DNA of 20,947 nucleotides from the NCBI RefSeq assembly GCF_000213555.1, contig NZ_GL891997.1:1-20947 (forward strand), in the 5' to 3' direction. Shown here in pieces: positions 1 to 6,739 of the stretch. This DNA comes from Dysgonomonas gadei ATCC BAA-286 (GTDB taxonomy: Bacteria > Bacteroidota > Bacteroidia > Bacteroidales > Dysgonomonadaceae). A model generated the notes under the pieces. It had not been told where the DNA came from, ran no database searches, and saw nothing but the letters and a program-made list of their open reading frames with translations. The position numbers were made by a program, and so were the translations under genes. Within the stretch, counting starts at the first letter, position 1. Each line of letters opens with the position of its first letter.

Positions 1-2
1 AT

Positions 3-374
3 ACGGTCTTTTTACTTCCGTACCGCGACTGCTTAACACAAATCAGGGAATGCAGGTCTCAAAAAAGTCTCAGGCAGCTTGAAATGCGCTTCCAGAGATA
101 CGATATGGTCATCTGTGACGAGTTTGGATATGTCTCTTGTGATAAGGAAGGAGGAGAACTGCTCTTTAACCATCTGTCCCTAAGAGCCGGTAAGAGGTCT
201 ACAATCATTACAACAAATCTTGCTTTTGACAGATGGGGGGAAATAGTAAAGGATAAAGTTCTCGTGGCTGCCATGGTAGACAGACTCACGCATAAAGCAT
301 ATCTTATCAATATGAATGGACAATCTTACAGAGTTAAAGAAACTAAAAAAATGTTACAATCTAATGAGGAATAA
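3..374 (+). CDS. istB: IstB-like ATP-binding transposition helper (5' partial)
   Basis: This is the C-terminal part of the AAA+ ATPase that assists the IstA transposase of IS21 elements. The frame stays open from the left edge of the window, so the gene begins outside it; the ATG at 84 is internal, not the start. The visible protein keeps the family landmarks: a Walker B-like stretch MVICDEFGYV, the following DKEGGELLFNHL segment, the sensor-1 strand STIITTNLAFDRWGE, and the closing DRLTHKAYLINMNGQSYR segment. The Walker A motif would be upstream of the window. The stop at 372-374 is followed by about 30 bases and then the IS end repeats, the usual place for istB. It may be intact, but that cannot be judged here. 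Confidence 0.85.
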   Translation, partial: TVFLLPYRDCLTQIRECRSQKSLRQLEMRFQRYDMVICDEFGYVSCDKEGGELLFNHLSLRAGKRSTIITTNLAFDRWGEIVKDKVLVAAMVDRLTHKAYLINMNGQSYRVKETKKMLQSNEE

Positions 375-405
375 ATATCTTTAACCAATCTCGTCCGAGA
401 CACTT

Positions 406-448
406 AGTGGTATACTTTTCAATTACTAAGTGGACTACTTTTCAATTA
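406..448. repeat. Terminal direct repeats of the IS21-type element
   Basis: Two copies of a 20-bp unit, agtgg(ta/ac)tacttttcaatta, lie at 406-425 and 429-448 and differ only at two adjacent positions. Tandem subterminal repeats of this kind are transposase-binding sites at IS21-family ends. The second copy is followed directly by the cargo sequence. Confidence 0.7.
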
Positions 449-877
449 TATTATACAGATGAAGTTCCAACTATTGTTGATTTTCTCTATAATGCATGGA
501 GAGAAAAAACAAATTTCGAGTTTTGTGGTATCCCTAAAACTCTGATTCTTGGAAGACATGTGGTAGAACGCTTTCCTATGATTTATAATTTGGAACCAAA
601 TGCAGGTGTCAATATCGAATTAGCTACAAATGGATTTGCAACAGGCATTCGTTCCTTAAAAGATTGGGAGAACAATATCGCATATTATTCATATTATGAG
701 AACTACAAAAACATTAGTGGCTTCCAAGCTAATGTCGAAATAATTTGCCGGGACTTAAATCTCCGAAATAGCGGCAAGTCCGAACCTAATCTATTGAAAT
801 GGGTTAATAATCAGCCTAAAGGAAAGTTGGTAAATGACCAAGCTGAGTTTGAAAGACTCTTTGAATCACAAAAATAG
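407..877 (+). pseudogene. 5'-truncated gene of unknown function, fused to IS end
   Basis: The frame is open for 156 codons, but its only early start is a GTG inside the IS terminal repeat, and roughly the first 14-16 residues are translated IS-end DNA. The natural N terminus was therefore probably removed by the IS insertion; I cannot exclude a functional chimeric start. The remaining protein is mixed alpha/beta with aromatic-rich segments (GIPKTLILGRHVVERFP, NAGVNIELATNGFATGI, LKDWENNIAYYSYYENYKN), no transmembrane segment and no catalytic motif I recognise. It ends only 10 bases before the ATG of the GHKL ATPase gene, so the two were probably co-transcribed and may have been partners. I do not recognise a family. 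Confidence 0.5.
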
Positions 878-887
878 CAACAAAATT

Positions 888-2825
888 ATGTCTCAAGCAA
901 ATTCAAAATCATATCTACAAGGTTCCTTGTTTGAAGAAGATTATCTGATAAGGACTTTAGGCGCTTTAGTTCATTTCCCTGAGATTGCATTAACAGAACT
1001 CGTTGCCAATGCATGGGATGCAGGAGCAACAATGGTTGATATATTTATCCCTGAAGATTATGACCAAAAATTGACGGTTGAAGACAACGGAACCGGATTG
1101 ACTAAAGAGCAGTTTGAACAACGATGGATGAAACTTGGGTATAATCGAATAAAGCATCAAGGTAAAAATGTTCTGTTTCCTCCAAATGTTGAGGGTAAAA
1201 GGTTGGCCTATGGTAGAAACGGAGTTGGTCGTCATGGGTTACTTTGTTTTGATAAAGAATATACTGTAATTACTAACTCAGGCGGAAATAAATCAACTTT
1301 TGTTATTACCACGCAAGATGAGAATCAGCCTTTCGTTATTAAAGAGGCCTCGTATGATAAATCCACCACTTACGGGACAAGATTAGAGGTAATTGTTACT
1401 AAAAATCTACCCAAACCAGATAAAATTTTAGAGATTATTTCTGCAAGATTTTTGCACGACCCTAAATTCAAAGTATCAATAAACAAGCAAACCGTCCAAC
1501 TGGAGCAACATTCAGGACTAATAGATACGACAGAACTGAAAATAGATAATATAACGTTGGTCGCCCATTTTATAGATTCACAAAAATCCGCAAGGTCAAC
1601 AATTTATCAAGGCATTGCGTTCTGGCAGAGTAATAGACTTGTAGGAGAACCTTCCTGGATTTTAGGAAATGAAGTTGTTATTGATGGAAGAACAAAATTC
1701 GCCAAACGCTATACTGTGGTTATCCAAACGGATGATTTAGCCGATTATATTTTTGAGGATTGGACTGGGTTTAAAAGAGTTGAGATGATGGATAAGGTTT
1801 ACAAAGAAGTTATTTCTTATGTAAACAAGATGTTTTCTGAGATTGCAAAAGAGACAATAGAAGAAACTAAAGAGCAAATTAAAAGCGATTTTCGTTCAGA
1901 ATTTTCTCAATTAACACCTTTGGCTAAATATGAAATCAACGAAGCGATTGAAAGCATGACAATAGCACACCCAACAGCAAAACCGGAATCTATTTCTTTA
2001 GCTGTAGAAACAATTATCAATCTTGAAAAAACGAGGTCTGGGCAAGAGTTGTTACTCAAACTTTCCACTCTATCGGAAGATGATATTGTTGGGTTGAATA
2101 CATTGCTTGAAAAATGGTCTGTAAGAGATGCTTTAAGTGTATTGGATGAAATAGATAGGAGAATCACAGTAATTGAAGCTATACGCAAACTATCCAAAGA
2201 TAAAGATGTTGATGAGTTACATGTATTGCATCCTTTAGTTACCGGAGCAAGGTGGTTATTCGGGCCGGAATATGAATCTGCGGAATATTCATCTAACAGA
2301 CAATTACAAACAGCAGTTGAAGTTGTATTTAAAAAGAAAATAAGCAAAGAGGTTTTTAGAAACCACAAAAAACGCCCTGACATTGTTCTGTTGAACGATT
2401 CTACCGCTTCAATAACCGGGATAGAAACCTTTGACAAAGAGTCTAATTTAGCGACAGTCAATAAAATACTTGTTATTGAGCTCAAACGAGGTGGGTTTAA
2501 GTTATCAAGAGAAGAAAGGAATCAAGCGCAAGGATATGTAGAGGATTTTATGAACTGTGGGCAATTAATAGGAACCCCATACATTGAAGCATTTGTTGTC
2601 GGAGAATCTTTTCAAGAAAAAGTTCAACCTATTTCGACCGTCAAGAATGACAATAACGTAGAACTTGGCAAAATCCGTATAACTACTTTCAGCCAATTAG
2701 TGGATACCGCTGAAAAAAGACTGTTTGGTCTTAGGAAAAAATTAAGTGATAGATATGATGATATGCCGGGAATGGATTTGTATCGGCAACATGGACAACA
2801 GCAATTGAACTTCATTGCCGAGTAA
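888..2825 (+). CDS. GHKL ATPase with C-terminal PD-(D/E)XK nuclease motif
   Basis: A 645-aa soluble protein. The N-terminal Bergerat-fold ATPase (about residues 15-190) shows the N box TELVANAWDAGA (E37, N41, D44), the G1 box VEDNGTG (D66, G68, G70) and the G2 glycine loop YGRNGVGRHGL (108-118). These are hallmarks of Hsp90/MutL/MORC-type ATPases that clamp through ATP-driven N-terminal dimerisation. A helical middle (about 310-450) links to a C-terminal region with RPDIVLLND (D498), then VIELKRGG (E531, K533) and a following NQAQGYV helix (Q546, Y550). This is the PD-(D/E)XK nuclease pattern in the right order and spacing. I chose the ATG at 888 because the upstream in-frame ATG at 834 lies inside the preceding gene. 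The gene follows the truncated gene by 10 bases and ends before a strong hairpin. A DNA-sensing or DNA-cutting defence role is inferred from architecture and setting; the target is unknown. Confidence 0.8.
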   Translation: MSQANSKSYLQGSLFEEDYLIRTLGALVHFPEIALTELVANAWDAGATMVDIFIPEDYDQKLTVEDNGTGLTKEQFEQRWMKLGYNRIKHQGKNVLFPPNVEGKRLAYGRNGVGRHGLLCFDKEYTVITNSGGNKSTFVITTQDENQPFVIKEASYDKSTTYGTRLEVIVTKNLPKPDKILEIISARFLHDPKFKVSINKQTVQLEQHSGLIDTTELKIDNITLVAHFIDSQKSARSTIYQGIAFWQSNRLVGEPSWILGNEVVIDGRTKFAKRYTVVIQTDDLADYIFEDWTGFKRVEMMDKVYKEVISYVNKMFSEIAKETIEETKEQIKSDFRSEFSQLTPLAKYEINEAIESMTIAHPTAKPESISLAVETIINLEKTRSGQELLLKLSTLSEDDIVGLNTLLEKWSVRDALSVLDEIDRRITVIEAIRKLSKDKDVDELHVLHPLVTGARWLFGPEYESAEYSSNRQLQTAVEVVFKKKISKEVFRNHKKRPDIVLLNDSTASITGIETFDKESNLATVNKILVIELKRGGFKLSREERNQAQGYVEDFMNCGQLIGTPYIEAFVVGESFQEKVQPISTVKNDNNVELGKIRITTFSQLVDTAEKRLFGLRKKLSDRYDDMPGMDLYRQHGQQQLNFIAE

Positions 2826-2869
2826 TAATAAATATTTATTTATTCTATCCCGTTCGTTTAGCTTATCAC

Positions 2870-2909
2870 AGAAAGAGCGACAGGCAATTTTTCGCCTGTC
2901 GCTCTTTCT
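2870..2909 (+). terminator. Strong hairpin terminator after the GHKL gene
   Basis: A perfect 16-bp stem (2870-2885 with 2894-2909) closes an 8-base loop 45 bases after the stop codon. The right arm ends in gctctttct rather than in a long T run, so intrinsic termination is likely but not textbook. The symmetry would let it work from either strand. Confidence 0.7.
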
Positions 2910-3033
2910 ATAATCTGTAATCCGTCTGGATAAGTATTTTTTGTCAGCAAATCTTTTGATTTTAAGGGGGCTATAAATACCCAGACCGGATGAGATACAA
3001 AGACCGGAATATGATATATTTAGGAAAAAGATG

Positions 3034-3041
3034 TATCTTTG
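3034..3041 (+). promoter_or_regulatory. Candidate Bacteroidetes -7 element
   Basis: TATCTTTG matches the Bacteroidetes primary-sigma -7 consensus TAnnTTTG exactly. No TTTG -33 element sits at the expected distance upstream, so only half of the promoter is supported. The paired agaccgga repeats just upstream could be a binding site for a regulator replacing -33 contacts. Confidence 0.35.
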
Positions 3042-3218
3042 TAGTATGGCATGGGACAATATGACAATATAACTCCTGTGTCTGGAGTGTAGGAAAGAAC
3101 AACATATAAGGGGCTTTAGAAAACAGCCAATTTACAGAAGTCCACCCGAATATGATAGTTTCTCTTTCTGCCTGATTGTGTATATGTGTAAAATCATATA
3201 TCGAAAGGGCGTAAGGTT

Positions 3219-3257
3219 ATGAACTATCAGTGGGCGGGCGCTTGGCTGTGCCTCTAA
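3219..3257 (+). other. Possible 12-residue leader peptide ORF
   Basis: An ATG followed by 11 sense codons and TAA encodes MNYQWAGAWLCL, 60 bases upstream of the next gene. Two tryptophans in 12 residues are notable for a leader peptide. A ggcgc/gcgcc pairing across its end (about 3237-3241 with 3280-3284) could form alternative RNA structures. There is no evidence that it is translated. Confidence 0.2.
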
Positions 3258-3316
3258 AGCCGATGTGTTTGTAATTCTTGCGCCTGTTTTCGTTTAATGA
3301 TTTTAAGATTACGAAC

Positions 3317-3736
3317 ATGAGTACATCCGAAGAAGTTTCAAAAAAGAGTTGTGGCGGGCTAACCCGCTCGGAAGTAGCAAACTTGTTGCAACCTATCATT
3401 AAGTTGCATAACATTGAGGTAAAAGATGATCGCTTTGAATTTCCATGCGTTTATGCTTCTGCCGGAGTACCTGAATCCGAATTGTCGAATGATACGGAAA
3501 CGACGGTTATACTTTTTGAGCATATTACTTCCATATCGCCTTTTAAGGTTCGTTTTGAAGTCTTATTGCAATGTGGCGAACTCTATGTCTTTTCCACAAC
3601 GGACAGCACCAGAACACATATAAACACATATGGCGGGGATGAAAATATAAAATTAGAAAAACCGACCACAGCACAGGATATAGCTGGGAATATTTGGGAC
3701 GGATTGGAGAAAACACTGGCTTCCGGAAAGAAATAG
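3317..3736 (+). CDS. Hypothetical 139-aa cytosolic protein
   Basis: I do not recognise this protein. From the ATG at 3317 it is 139 aa, with no signal peptide or membrane segment. An N-terminal helix (SEVANLLQPIIKLHNIEVKDD) is followed by a segment with alternating hydrophobic residues that looks like a beta sheet (TTVILFEHIT, FKVRFEVLLQCGELYVFSTT), and it ends in a short helix (AQDIAGNIWDGLEKTLASGKK). The frame could be extended to a TTG at 3278, but the ATG is the more ordinary start. It stands alone between a long leader and a terminator, in the same cargo block as two putative defence ATPases. A small accessory or regulatory role is possible but unproven. Confidence 0.55.
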   Translation: MSTSEEVSKKSCGGLTRSEVANLLQPIIKLHNIEVKDDRFEFPCVYASAGVPESELSNDTETTVILFEHITSISPFKVRFEVLLQCGELYVFSTTDSTRTHINTYGGDENIKLEKPTTAQDIAGNIWDGLEKTLASGKK

Positions 3737-3770
3737 AGCTGAATAAGCATAGTCTGATAACTTATTGAAA

Positions 3771-3805
3771 AACATCTGTCAAGCAATTTTGTCAGGTGTT
3801 TTTTT
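3771..3805 (+). terminator. Rho-independent terminator after the 139-aa gene
   Basis: The arms aacatctgtca (3771-3781) and tgtcaggtgtt (3790-3800) pair with one G-U and one mismatch around an 8-base loop and run into seven T residues (3799-3805). It lies 35 bases after the stop of the 139-aa gene. It also overlaps any start codon upstream of 3840, which argues for starting the PHP-ATPase at 3840. Confidence 0.8.
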
Positions 3806-3818
3806 ATGGGTATTTTTG
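3788..3818 (+). promoter_or_regulatory. Predicted promoter of the PHP-SMC ATPase gene
   Basis: TTTG (3788-3791), a 19-base spacer and TATTTTTG (3811-3818) match the Bacteroidetes -33/-7 consensus TTTG...TAnnTTTG. Transcription would begin near 3825 and give a leader of about 15 bases before the ATG at 3840. The -33 element lies inside the right arm of the preceding terminator, so terminator and promoter are interleaved. Confidence 0.55.
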
Positions 3819-3839
3819 CAAGCAGAAAAATATATCAAT

Positions 3840-6488
3840 ATGTCAACAGGAGCTAAATTTTTACGAGCAGATTTACATATTCACTCTTATGGTGAATTTG
3901 GGTCTTATGATGTGACCGATACAAATATGACCCCACAAGCAATTGTGGATACAGCAATAGAAAAAGGATTAGGGATAATAAGTATAACTGATCATAATGA
4001 GATATTTAACTCGAATACTGCAATAACTTATGCAGAGGGGAAAAACATATTTGTTATTCCTGGAATAGAAGTTAGCACAACACAAGGGCACTTATTGCTT
4101 TATTTTCCCACATTCAATGATTTAAGAAACTTTCATGGAAAACTAACGATAAATCAAGATAAGAAAACTTGCCAAAATGGCATTGTGCAGTGTCTTGATT
4201 TTGCTCAACAGCATAATGGTATAGGTGTTCTTGCCCATATAGAACTCGAATCAGGTTTTGAAAAAACAATTGGACGATTTGGCCCTCCGATGGAGGAAAT
4301 TTTCAAACATAAGAATTTATTGGGATTAGAAATATGTACAAAAGAGAATATTGACCTATATACTGATTCGGATGATGATTCAAGGAAAAGACTTATTGGA
4401 TTACATAGGGAAGCCTGCGATTATAACGAATCATATAATCTTGCCAAATTACTATCATCTGACGCACATGACCTTAATAGACTTGGTATTAACGCCGAGG
4501 GAGGAAAGAAATTGACAAGAATAAAAATAGATGAACTAAACTTTCATTCTTTCAAAATTGCACTTATTAGTAATGAGTCAAGAATTAGGCTTGAAGATTT
4601 TATCCCAGAACAAAGACCTGTTATCAAATCTATTAGTATAGAAGGTGGGTTATTGGACAAAGTGAGAATAGACCTAAGTTCGAACTTAACCTGTATTATT
4701 GGAGGTAGAGGTGCTGGAAAATCTACACTATTAGAGGCTATTAGAGAATGTTCTGGAAACAAATCAAATGCAAGAGTAGTAGACTCTGACGTGTGGCCGC
4801 AAGATATTTCTTTGACGTATGAAGATGAAGCGGGACAGGTGTTAGAGTTCAAACGAGAAAAGTCTGCGGAGAATCTAAATGTAACAGATCCGATTAATGG
4901 CATTTCAAAAATTGATGTTGAAAGTTATGGACAAGGTGATACCGCCGAAACATTACAACATAGTGATGCTAATCCTATTATTTTGGTTAATTTTTTAGAT
5001 TCATTCTTGGATTTAGACTCACTAAAGAGCCAAGATGATGAAATCGTCGTAAATTTACGTGAAAATCAAAGTGAAGCAAGAAAATTGAGACTTGAATTAC
5101 TAAGTCTTCCTGACACAAAAAAGGCATTATTAAACGAACAAAAAAAATTAGCAAATCTTGAAAAAGAGAAAGCTGGGGAACTGGTAAAATACCAAACAGC
5201 ATTAATACGAGAAAGGCAATTACGAAAAGGTTTAGTTGATGACTTGAACGCCCTTATTAAAACGTATCGAGAGATATTCAAAGATGACACTACATTTAAA
5301 AATTTTGAAAAATTATCTGACGACGAAATCGTTGTAGGGAAGAATTACTTCAAAAAGGTAAAAGAAATTGTTTCGGATTTCTCGAAGATAGTCTCAGAAA
5401 AGTCAGGAGAATTGAATATTTCTCTAAATCAGAAAATAGAAGAACTGAAAATTGAACTTGCTAATTGGCAAAAGGAAGAAAAAACAATACAGGACGAAAT
5501 TGACAAGAAGAAATCTGCTCTTGAAGCACAAGGGATTCCATTTGACTTAGGCAAGATAAATCAAATTTCAAAAGACATCATAGACTTAACAACAAGGGTT
5601 CAGAAATTAGAAAATAGCCAGAAGTTATTGAAAGAATTGGAGGCTGCTCGCAAATCACTAATAACAGAAAGAACCGATGTTAAAAATAAAATATATTATC
5701 ATAGACGAGAGTTCGCAAATACAATAAATGATAATCTTAAAAATACGATTGACGGTCTGTTTATCACCGTTAAATATTCAGAGGGGAAATATTCAGATGA
5801 ATTTGAAAAACTACTAAAAAATGTTATGGACTGGAGAACCTCTCAGGTTCCCAGAGCATTCATCATTTCGCTCAACTTATCCCCTTTAGAGTTTGTTGGT
5901 ATATGCAAAAGAAATGATGAAGCAAGATTAAAATTAATTACTGATACCAATGGCAATCGACTTCTTTCCGATCTGGAAATATGCAGCATAATTGAAAAAG
6001 TGATGAAAGATTATGTCTATGAAGAATTTGAAGCTCTTGAGTTTGAAGATAGACCGAGTATAACTGTGACTAAAATGTATGCAGATGAACATGGGACTCA
6101 ACAAAGGCAAACAAAATCAATCTCACAATTATCATTGGGACAACAGCAGTCTATATTGCTGGGTATTTTGCTGTTATCAAAAAGTGATAAACCTCTAATT
6201 ATCGACCAGCCTGAAGATAACTTAGATAGCGAGTTCATTTTCAAAACAATCGTAATGAATTTGCGAAAAATTAAAGAAGCCAGGCAAGTGATAATTGTTA
6301 CTCATAATCCAAACATTGCTGTATTAGGAGATGCCGAACTAATAATCCCATTAAAAAGCACAAGCATAAAGTCCCACGTGATGAGTGCGGGGTCAATTGA
6401 TAGAAAAGAAACAAGGGAAATGTGTTGTGATATTTTAGAAGGTGGCAAAAATGCGTTTAAACAAAGACAAACCATTTATGGCATTTAA
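3840..6488 (+). CDS. trlF: PHP-domain/SMC-like ATPase, TrlF (Ppl-type) family
   Basis: An 882-aa protein joining two modules. Residues 5-270 form a PHP phosphoesterase domain with the metal-ligand motif DLHIHS (H13, H15), SITDHNE (D51, H52), GIEVS, VLAHIE and SSDAHD. Residues 275-882 form an SMC/Rad50-like ABC ATPase split by a coiled coil (about 430-660). It has Walker A GGRGAGKST (288-296), the ABC signature-like LSLGQQQ (764-770), Walker B LIIDQPEDNLD (D789, E792) and a VTHNPN switch histidine. The start at 3840 follows a promoter; an upstream ATG-like extension would begin inside a terminator. This is the architecture NCBI calls TrlF, and the anti-phage protein Ppl (Gao et al. 2020) has the same PHP plus ATPase design. 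The family is thought to act on nucleic acid, but the substrate here is unknown. A single-gene defence role is inferred. Confidence 0.85.
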   Translation: MSTGAKFLRADLHIHSYGEFGSYDVTDTNMTPQAIVDTAIEKGLGIISITDHNEIFNSNTAITYAEGKNIFVIPGIEVSTTQGHLLLYFPTFNDLRNFHGKLTINQDKKTCQNGIVQCLDFAQQHNGIGVLAHIELESGFEKTIGRFGPPMEEIFKHKNLLGLEICTKENIDLYTDSDDDSRKRLIGLHREACDYNESYNLAKLLSSDAHDLNRLGINAEGGKKLTRIKIDELNFHSFKIALISNESRIRLEDFIPEQRPVIKSISIEGGLLDKVRIDLSSNLTCIIGGRGAGKSTLLEAIRECSGNKSNARVVDSDVWPQDISLTYEDEAGQVLEFKREKSAENLNVTDPINGISKIDVESYGQGDTAETLQHSDANPIILVNFLDSFLDLDSLKSQDDEIVVNLRENQSEARKLRLELLSLPDTKKALLNEQKKLANLEKEKAGELVKYQTALIRERQLRKGLVDDLNALIKTYREIFKDDTTFKNFEKLSDDEIVVGKNYFKKVKEIVSDFSKIVSEKSGELNISLNQKIEELKIELANWQKEEKTIQDEIDKKKSALEAQGIPFDLGKINQISKDIIDLTTRVQKLENSQKLLKELEAARKSLITERTDVKNKIYYHRREFANTINDNLKNTIDGLFITVKYSEGKYSDEFEKLLKNVMDWRTSQVPRAFIISLNLSPLEFVGICKRNDEARLKLITDTNGNRLLSDLEICSIIEKVMKDYVYEEFEALEFEDRPSITVTKMYADEHGTQQRQTKSISQLSLGQQQSILLGILLLSKSDKPLIIDQPEDNLDSEFIFKTIVMNLRKIKEARQVIIVTHNPNIAVLGDAELIIPLKSTSIKSHVMSAGSIDRKETREMCCDILEGGKNAFKQRQTIYGI

Positions 6489-6499
6489 TGTGGCTTTTT

Positions 6500-6544
6500 G
6501 TTACTTTTTCTCCCGCTCACTCTCTGGCTCATGGAAAAAGTAAC
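6500..6544. terminator. Inverted repeat between convergent genes
   Basis: A perfect 11-bp inverted repeat (gttactttttc at 6500-6510, gaaaaagtaac at 6534-6544) begins 11 bases after the PHP-ATPase stop. The long loop makes it an untypical intrinsic terminator on the + strand, but its position between convergent genes suggests a role in ending one or both transcripts. Confidence 0.4.
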
Positions 6545-6563
6545 GGGCGGAAAAACCGCCCGC
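6543..6563 (-). terminator. Terminator of the leftward pcf-type operon
   Basis: The GC-rich arms cgggcgg and ccgcccg enclose five A/T bases. Read on the - strand, the hairpin is followed by ttactttttcc. It lies immediately after the stop of the 55-aa gene. Confidence 0.65.
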
Positions 6564-6568
6564 TTGTG

Positions 6569-6736
6569 TCATTTCAGATTTATGTCTGATTCGGAAATAT
6601 ACCAACTATCCCTGTAATATCCGTTACCCAGCAGGGTGAAAACCCCTGCTTCTTTCATATCATGGGCGTATTGCTTGGCTTCTGCAATGGTCGGAAATTC
6701 GCCCAGTTTCCGAAAGCCGACAAATAGTTTATACAT
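6569..6736 (-). CDS. Small 55-aa protein of the mobile-element operon
   Basis: A 55-aa reading frame runs from the ATG at 6736 to a TGA directly before the operon terminator. The protein begins MYKLFVGFRKLGEFPTIAEA and continues with a helix (KQYAHDMKEAG) and GYYRDSWYISE. A beta-helix-beta pattern with an EA-K-YA helix resembles small SPOR-like or element-encoded accessory domains, but I assign no family. It lies 3 bases after the stop of the upstream gene, so it is probably translationally linked to it. Its regular composition and fit between operon and terminator support it as a real gene despite the length. Confidence 0.6.
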   Translation of the reverse strand: MYKLFVGFRKLGEFPTIAEAKQYAHDMKEAGVFTLLGNGYYRDSWYISESDINLK

Positions 6737-6739
6737 AGT

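Larger units (their letters stand above)
1..448 (+). mobile_element. IS21-family insertion sequence, 3' part
   Basis: The window opens inside an IS21-type element. It contains the istB tail and, after it, two 20-bp direct repeats (406-425 and 429-448, 18 of 20 identical, 23-bp period), which is the multiple-terminal-repeat arrangement known for IS21 ends. istA and the left end lie outside the window, so the target duplication cannot be checked. The exact right boundary is uncertain: IS21 elements end in CA, and candidate CA dinucleotides lie at 443-444 and 456-457. Confidence 0.75.
2910..3316 (+). other. Long intergenic region and leader, about 400 bases
   Basis: No convincing gene is visible. 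The stretch holds a -7-like TAnnTTTG motif (3034-3041), two direct copies of agaccgga 18 bases apart (2983-2990 and 3001-3008) just upstream of that motif, a ggct/agcc mini-hairpin near 3112-3128, and a 12-codon ORF (3219-3257, peptide MNYQWAGAWLCL). If transcription starts near 3048, the 139-aa gene downstream has a leader of roughly 270 bases. The layout would suit an attenuated or repressor-controlled leader, but no known riboswitch was recognised. Confidence 0.4.

Noticed and set aside
406..448. The two 20-bp repeats as the start of a CRISPR array
   Set aside because: Only two units with a 3-base spacing, at an IS end next to istB; no spacers and no cas genes.
834..887. Upstream ATG at 834 as the start of the GHKL ATPase
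   Set aside because: It lies inside the preceding frame and adds residues unlike the family; the ATG at 888, 10 bases after the previous stop, is the natural start.
1907..2485. 192-codon antisense frame within the GHKL gene
   Set aside because: Serine/isoleucine-rich shadow of a well-supported coding sequence, with no recognisable domain or own control signals.
3765..3839. N-terminal extension of the PHP-ATPase with a hydrophobic stretch resembling a signal peptide
   Set aside because: It would be translated from inside a terminator hairpin and T run, upstream of the predicted transcript start. PHP proteins begin just before the DLHIH motif.
3765..6488. Rad50/SbcC or plain DNA-repair SMC protein
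   Set aside because: A complete PHP domain occupies the N terminus, and no SbcD-type nuclease gene is adjacent; the TrlF/Ppl architecture fits better.
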